Origin: a virus
DNA: 32,499 nucleotides
Reading direction: 5' to 3' (one strand)
Virus record (IMG/VR): IMGVR_UViG_3300046836_000221
Location: 1 to 32,499 of that record
In this document: in pieces, positions 29,546 to 32,499 of the stretch
How positions within the stretch are numbered: the stretch's first letter is position 1
Layout: the number at the start of each line of letters is the position of its first letter
Program-made: the position numbers and the translations under genes
The notes under the pieces: generated by a model
Seen by the model: only the letters and a program-made list of their open reading frames with translations
The model's database searches: none
What the model was told of the DNA's origin: nothing

Positions 29546-29976
29546 CCCGTCGCGCGCCGATGGCTGACGAGCGCGACGCGGATTTCGACCACCTCTATCT
29601 ACATCCGAAACCTAAACGGCGCGCCCCCGAACAGGCGTTGCAGCGGCAGATCGCGCAGTTCCTCGATGCGGCGCTCGCCGGCAACGCCTGGTACAGCACG
29701 ATCCCGCTCGGCGGCGGCGGCAGGGTGCGCGGGGCGATCCTGCGCGGCATGGGGGTCAAGGCCGGTGTGCCCGATATGGTCGTGGTCGACGCCGGCCGCG
29801 CGATATGGCTGGAGCTGAAAGCACGGAAGGGCCGGGTCTCGGATGAGCAGACCGCGTGTCACAAGGCGCTGCGTCGCGCCGGGTGCGCGGTCTACGTGAT
29901 CCGCTCGCTCGATGAGGCGATTATCGCGCTGCGGGAATGCGGCGTACCGCTGCGGATAGCGGAGGCGGTTGGATGA
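29542..29976 (+). CDS. VRR-NUC domain nuclease, 144 aa
   Basis: GTG 29542 follows GAAGGAG by 8 nt; ATG 29560 inside the direct repeat is the likely ancestral start. Residues 28-115 show the VRR-NUC/PD-(D/E)XK layout: APEQALQRQIAQFLD, a Gly-rich loop, GVKAGVPD78MVVV, WLE91LK93ARKGRVSDEQ103 and a final helix-strand (ALRRAGCAVYVIRSLDEAIIAL). Stand-alone VRR-NUC proteins are structure-specific or Holliday-type nucleases common in phages. It may serve recombination or resolution during replication. Confidence 0.85.
   Translation: MTRRAPMADERDADFDHLYLHPKPKRRAPEQALQRQIAQFLDAALAGNAWYSTIPLGGGGRVRGAILRGMGVKAGVPDMVVVDAGRAIWLELKARKGRVSDEQTACHKALRRAGCAVYVIRSLDEAIIALRECGVPLRIAEAVG
29552..29572 (+). repeat. 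21-nt direct repeat, copy 2
   Basis: Second perfect copy of the repeat at 29253-29273. It lies just inside the 5' end of the VRR-NUC gene and contains ATG 29560. Confidence 0.85.
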
Positions 29977-30323
29977 CGGACCTGCTCGATACGCCGCTGA
30001 GCCGAGTCGAAATCGACTCACTTCCGAGTCGATTGCGTTGGCGATATTGGGCGGGGGAGATCGGCGAGGGGGTTCCCAATCTATCAGCGATCAAGAGCAT
30101 CGATGCGCGGCATGAGTGCCGGTCCTGGTTGACGTGGCAGCGCAATCTATCGGTCGGCGCCCGAGCGCGTTATGTCGGGATCGCTGCGGCACTTCAAGGA
30201 AAGGCGTGCGAGGTCCGTGATCCCTCTGTTTTGGTCGACGGGCTCGGGGATTTGGTGTCCATTGTCGTCCCTGGGTTGCCCGATAGCTTTCTTGTCGCTC
30301 GGATTGAATTGGAGCAGCCATGA
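29973..30323 (+). CDS. Phage early hypothetical protein, 116 aa
   Basis: ATG 29973 overlaps the nuclease stop as ATGA; an earlier in-frame ATG at 29937 lies well inside the nuclease gene. Residues 20-60 carry a Trp-rich charged segment (PSRLRWRYWAGEIGEGVPNLSAIKSIDARHECRSWLTWQRN), and the C-terminal half is beta/hydrophobic (LVDGLGDLVSIVVPGLPDSFLVARIEL). Function unknown. ATGA coupling continues to the next gene. Confidence 0.6.
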   Translation: MTDLLDTPLSRVEIDSLPSRLRWRYWAGEIGEGVPNLSAIKSIDARHECRSWLTWQRNLSVGARARYVGIAAALQGKACEVRDPSVLVDGLGDLVSIVVPGLPDSFLVARIELEQP

Positions 30324-30508
30324 CCAGATCCCGCTTCCCGTTCGACCACCTTACCCTCGCCGAGGTCGCCGAGGTCGAGGCGCTGTCGCTGGTGATCGTG
30401 GGCGAGATGCCGGTATGGGGCCGGCAGGGTCGCTCCGCGCGTCTCGCCGAGCTGCTGGCGCGCAGGGTGCGGCCGCTGTACGAAGATAAACCAACGGACG
30501 CAGCATGA
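30320..30508 (+). CDS. Small phage protein, 62 aa
   Basis: Coupled to both neighbours by ATGA-type overlaps. Short helical protein (DHLTLAEVAEVEALSLVIVGEMPVWGRQGRSARLAELLARRVRPLYED) with a Leu/Val-rich core and basic C-terminal half. No family recognised. Confidence 0.6.
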   Translation: MTRSRFPFDHLTLAEVAEVEALSLVIVGEMPVWGRQGRSARLAELLARRVRPLYEDKPTDAA

Positions 30509-30687
30509 TGCCGGGCGATGTTAAAGAGGCGCGCGAGGTCGCCGAGGAGATGATCCGATCCTGGAAGTATTGGGACGTAAGTGCCCGCGACGCCTCGGTT
30601 GCGCTCGGGTACACGACGCATCGGCGGGGGTGGGAGCGGGTGCGCAAGGCGCTGGTGCGCTGGTGGAGGGAACACGGTGAGCCTTGA
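30505..30687 (+). CDS. Small phage protein, 60 aa, possible DNA-binding
   Basis: ATGATG start overlapping the previous stop. Charged helical protein with the segment DVSARDASVALGYTTHRRGWERVRKALVRWWREHG, whose LGYTTHRRGWERVRKAL part could be a helix-turn-helix followed by a basic helix. The -35 box of the first tandem promoter (TTGAGA, 30684-30689) overlaps its stop codon, so this gene ends exactly where a new regulatory module begins. Confidence 0.6.
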   Translation: MMPGDVKEAREVAEEMIRSWKYWDVSARDASVALGYTTHRRGWERVRKALVRWWREHGEP

Positions 30688-30712
30688 GATCGCCGACCGC
30701 ATCCCATATAAT
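30684..30712 (+). promoter_or_regulatory. Promoter P1 (near-consensus sigma70)
   Basis: TTGAGA at 30684-30689, exactly 17 bp, TATAAT at 30707-30712. The -10 is perfect, and the -35 matches 5 of 6. Expected start near 30719. The -10 region lies inside a 23-nt direct repeat shared with P2. Confidence 0.7.
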
Positions 30713-30721
30713 CGCCGACGA
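30699..30721 (+). repeat. 23-nt direct repeat, copy 1 (promoter core)
   Basis: Contains CCCATATAATCGCC, i.e. the -10 box and probable transcription start of P1. Identical copy at 30815-30837, offset 116 nt. Confidence 0.85.
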
Positions 30722-30725
30722 AATA

Positions 30726-30787
30726 AACCCCGGAGAGGGGTTGCGAAATCTCAGCGACCCTCAGGAATCCGTCCTGAGCGCAACCCC
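30726..30787 (+). promoter_or_regulatory. Mutually exclusive hairpins (attenuator-like RNA element)
   Basis: GGGGTTGCG (30737-30745) can pair with AACCCC just upstream (30726-30731, loop GGAGA) or with CGCAACCCC downstream (30779-30787), but not both. The downstream option is extended by CTCAGGA/TCCTGAG (30760-30766 and 30772-30778), stacked on the same 3' strand. Alternatives of this kind are typical of attenuators or structured small RNAs. It starts about 7 nt after the predicted P1 start. Confidence 0.5.
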
Positions 30788-30799
30788 GTCCGAGGTTCC

Positions 30800-30828
30800 T
30801 TGAACAACAATCAAGCATCCCATATAAT
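30800..30828 (+). promoter_or_regulatory. Promoter P2 (near-consensus sigma70)
   Basis: TTGAAC at 30800-30805, 17-bp spacer, TATAAT at 30823-30828. Same -10 and spacing as P1, 116 bp downstream, with the -10 in the second copy of the 23-nt repeat. Expected start near 30835. Confidence 0.7.
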
Positions 30829-30837
30829 CGCCGACGA
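30815..30837 (+). repeat. 23-nt direct repeat, copy 2 (promoter core)
   Basis: Identical to 30699-30721. Contains the -10 box and the probable transcription start of P2. Confidence 0.85.
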
Positions 30838-30930
30838 GCGCGGGCCCGCCACGGAGTCATGACCGAGGCGTAAACCCGTCCACAGCCGACCAGCAGCCCG
30901 GCCTTTGGGTCGGTCCGCGCTCGTTTCTCT
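30835..30930 (+). ncRNA. Candidate small RNA, about 96 nt, ends paired
   Basis: The predicted 5' end from P2 begins CGAGCGCGG (30835-30843), which is perfectly complementary to CCGCGCTCG at 30915-30923, followed at once by TTTCTCTC (30924-30931). This gives a closed RNA with a terminator-like tail. Inside, CCGACC (about 30886-30891) pairs with GGTCGG (about 30908-30913), and CGG-AGTCATGA-CCG forms a short hairpin (about 30852-30865), suggesting a three-way junction. It is not recognised as 4.5S, tmRNA or tRNA. The U-tract is interrupted by C, so termination is uncertain. There is no credible gene in the 267-bp interval 30688-30954. Confidence 0.45.
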
Positions 30931-30954
30931 CCCGGCTGCCAAGGCTGCTGTGCA

Positions 30955-31479
30955 ATGGACGATTGTCTACGCAAGATAGCGAATATCGCTAATGATTTCG
31001 CGGCGCTCTCTCGTGACACATTCATGTCGGACCTCGATACCATCTGCAATATGGAAGGCAGCCCGATAGAGATTTTGTTTGGTGCTGCATTAATCTTTGC
31101 CTTAAAGGAACAGATACCAGAATTTTCATTTGAGTTTATGGAAGATGCGAGCGATCTTATAGATGGAAAAGAATATTATTCTAATTTTGTATTAAGCCAA
31201 AAGAAGATAGGAGCATATACGGTTGATTTTTATCTGTTTGCCAAGACCGCATGTAGTGGACCACTACGGATCGTCATAGAATGTGACGGGCACGATTTCC
31301 ACGAAAGAACCAAACAACAGGCGGCGCATGATAGGCGCAAGGATCGCTGGCTACAATCTCAGGGGTTTATCGTCATGCGATACACCGGATCGGAGATATG
31401 GGCCGATGCTGTAGGATGCGCTCGGCAGGTAGCCAAGCTGGCAAGCGATCGTATCTTTTCCCTGGTCGCCGCGCAATGA
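30955..31479 (+). CDS. DUF559/Vsr-like PD-(D/E)XK endonuclease-type protein, 174 aa
   Basis: Residues 36-50 (SPIEILFGAALIFAL) and 85-150 (GAYTVDFYLFAK...LRIVIECDGHDFHERTKQQAAHDRRKDRWLQSQGFIVMRYTGSEIW) follow the DUF559/very-short-patch-repair-like nuclease pattern, with E39, D91, E109-x-D111 and H113 as candidate active-site residues. The N-terminal two thirds (31020-31240) is clearly AT-richer than the rest of the window, suggesting recent transfer. It begins about 25 nt after the structured RNA interval. Possible roles: mobility, anti-host attack, or defence against other phages. Confidence 0.75.
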   Translation: MDDCLRKIANIANDFAALSRDTFMSDLDTICNMEGSPIEILFGAALIFALKEQIPEFSFEFMEDASDLIDGKEYYSNFVLSQKKIGAYTVDFYLFAKTACSGPLRIVIECDGHDFHERTKQQAAHDRRKDRWLQSQGFIVMRYTGSEIWADAVGCARQVAKLASDRIFSLVAAQ

Positions 31480-32249
31480 CCCGCATCTGTCTCCCCGAGA
31501 GAGCATTCAATGACCGGCGCATCCGCGGGACACATCTGCGATTGCTGGCCGCCATCGCGGCGCTTGGTGAGGGTGTGCTGTCACTTCGGCAGATGAGTGG
31601 TCAGAGTGGCATCAGCGATCGTGACCTGCGGAGACAACTTCGCGAGCTTGAGGATTTCGGCTACCTTGTTACCACACCAAACCCGGGCTCTGAATCATCA
31701 TATGTTATAGATTTCAATGACATTGATGGGGGGGAAGAAAACTCCCCCCAGGGTGAGAAAAAACACACACCGTCGGTTCCCCCCTTGCATGTCCCCCTCC
31801 CTTCCCCCTCTGGACTCCTCCTTCTCTCCCCCCTTAATCCCCCCTCCCTCCCGCCAGAAAAGCGCGCGCGCGCGACAAGGCTCGCCGATGATTGGCGACC
31901 GAGCTCTGCGAGCATCCTTTACGCCGAAAGCAAGGGTTTTTCCGGCGATGATCTCGATAGACAGATTGAGGATTTTCGCGATTATTGGCAGCCGAAATCG
32001 GGACAGAACGCCACTAAACTCGACTGGTCGAAAACATGGGCGACCTGGATTAGGAAAGCGGCCGATTGGCGCGGTCGACAGCAAATCAACGGCCATGCCG
32101 CTAAGGCTCCGAACGGCTTAATGAACTACGACGAGCCTTGGCCGCAACGGGTCCGCAGCTGGAAGCGCGATGGGGTGTGGATGTTCGATCAGTGGGGGCC
32201 GCGGCCAGGCGAGCCTGGCTGTCGTGCGCCACCGGAGTTGGTGGCTTGA
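31476..32249 (+). CDS. O-like replication initiator (winged HTH plus DnaT-like C-terminal domain), 257 aa
   Basis: ATG 31476 overlaps the nuclease stop as ATGA. Residues 1-85 are a winged-helix domain (RGTHLRLLAAIAALGEGVLSLRQMSGQSGISDRDLRRQLRELEDFGYLVT). Residues about 85-140 are a low-complexity Pro/Ser/Lys linker. Residues 140-195 (RLADDWRPSSASILYAESKGFSGDDLDRQIEDFRDYWQ...LDWSKTWATWIRKA) fit the DnaT-like/replication-protein C-terminal domain that recruits helicase loaders. As in lambda O, the linker DNA looks like the origin itself. It should start theta or sigma replication on its own gene. Confidence 0.75.
   Translation: MTRICLPERAFNDRRIRGTHLRLLAAIAALGEGVLSLRQMSGQSGISDRDLRRQLRELEDFGYLVTTPNPGSESSYVIDFNDIDGGEENSPQGEKKHTPSVPPLHVPLPSPSGLLLLSPLNPPSLPPEKRARATRLADDWRPSSASILYAESKGFSGDDLDRQIEDFRDYWQPKSGQNATKLDWSKTWATWIRKAADWRGRQQINGHAAKAPNGLMNYDEPWPQRVRSWKRDGVWMFDQWGPRPGEPGCRAPPELVA
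31690..31874 (+). other. Putative replication origin inside the O-like gene
   Basis: Order of elements: an AT-rich block (31691-31727), a G7/C6 inverted repeat (31728-31734 with 31744-31749), a roughly 80-nt almost pure pyrimidine tract (31777-31855) and an alternating (GC)6G run (31862-31874). It encodes only the linker of the initiator. By analogy with lambdoid phages, where the origin lies in the O linker, this is the best origin candidate. No clean iterons were found by eye. Confidence 0.45.
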
Positions 32250-32407
32250 GGAACCGCCGGCACGGTGAGTCCGCGATGGATCTGCGCCCACGAGAAGCCC
32301 GGGAACAGCGGCAGCAGCGATCGGATCGCCTCGCGCTCGGCCATGCGCTTGTCGACCGCGGCGAGGGCCTCCTGCAGGATCGCGGCGAACTGCGCTTGCG
32401 GGATCAT
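32189..32407 (-). CDS. Small helical protein, 72 aa
   Basis: ATG 32407 (MIPQAQFAAILQEALAAVDKRMAEREAIRSLLPLFPGF) with a good amphipathic N-terminal helix. The C-terminal 25 residues are Pro/Gly-rich and overlap the 3' end of the O-like gene by 61 nt on the other strand. An in-frame upstream ATG at 32434 would add nine residues. It is convergent with the rightward early genes. No family recognised; overlap makes it less certain. Confidence 0.45.
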   Translation of the reverse strand: MIPQAQFAAILQEALAAVDKRMAEREAIRSLLPLFPGFSWAQIHRGLTVPAVPQATNSGGARQPGSPGRGPH

Positions 32408-32499
32408 GGCCGGGTTTCTCCTACGATGGCTCAAAATGCCCCAAATTCGAGGCGTGAGTGCAGGGAAGGGCCGGGGAGCATGTCGAGAACCCCCCGGAC

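Noticed and set aside
30677-30862. Possible 61-aa gene from GTG 30677 through the repeat region
   Set aside because: It reads through both promoter repeats and the hairpins, has no RBS and an odd Arg/Asn/Pro composition; the 23-nt repeats fall in different frames. The regulatory reading fits better.
32426-32499. Possible gene start (ATG 32426 or ATG 32480 with GGGGAG upstream) running off the window
   Set aside because: Only 7-24 codons are visible, too little to support a call. It could be the start of the next rightward gene.

Overview
This window looks like the right-hand two thirds or so of the genome of a tailed, podovirus-like bacteriophage (or prophage) of a GC-rich Gram-negative host, most likely an alphaproteobacterium. 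The case rests on densely packed, translationally coupled genes, a P22 gp10-like tail hub, an ejection-protein trio, a phage tail-lysozyme-type endolysin, and an early region with a Rad52-like annealase, a Gp157-like protein, a small HTH regulator and an O-like replication protein. Terminase, portal and major capsid genes are not seen and presumably lie to the left of base 1. No integrase, tRNA, rRNA, CRISPR array or insertion sequence was recognised.

Layout. (1) 1-6.6 kb, + strand: small head-proximal genes, a connector-like protein and a large tail hub. (2) 6.6-10.8 kb, an unusual accessory block: four proteins with apparent signal peptides, a small two-TM protein, a polytopic His-rich membrane protein, and, against the grain on the - strand, an O-antigen ligase/polymerase-like protein. 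(3) 10.9-14.1 kb: more fibre/decoration-type proteins. (4) 14.1-16.3 kb: tiny proteins, a membrane-anchored helical protein, endolysin, GNAT acetyltransferase and two small conserved proteins. (5) 16.3-21.6 kb: three large ejection-type (internal virion) proteins, one with a PRD1 P5-like muralytic domain. (6) 21.6-22.9 kb: a PurD-like ATP-grasp enzyme. (7) 28.9 down to 22.9 kb: a leftward operon of about 17 genes, nearly all overlapping by 1-20 nt. It includes Gp157-like and Rad52-like proteins, a KTSC protein, several one- or two-TM microproteins, and an intrinsic terminator at 23348-23388 preceded by a strongly structured region. (8) 28.97-32.25 kb, rightward early genes: HTH regulator, VRR-NUC nuclease, small proteins, a 267-bp gene-free stretch, a DUF559-like nuclease, and an O-like replication protein whose coding sequence contains an origin-like tract.

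The two early operons diverge from one palindromic switch (28.90-28.97 kb) whose two half-sites are the -35 boxes of opposing promoters. The 30.69-30.95 kb gene-free stretch holds two near-consensus sigma70 promoters inside a tandem repeat, mutually exclusive hairpins, and a candidate small RNA whose ends pair with each other. With the pseudoknot-capable region upstream of the leftward terminator, these are the best candidates for something undescribed. All function calls come from reading the sequence by eye; no database search was run.
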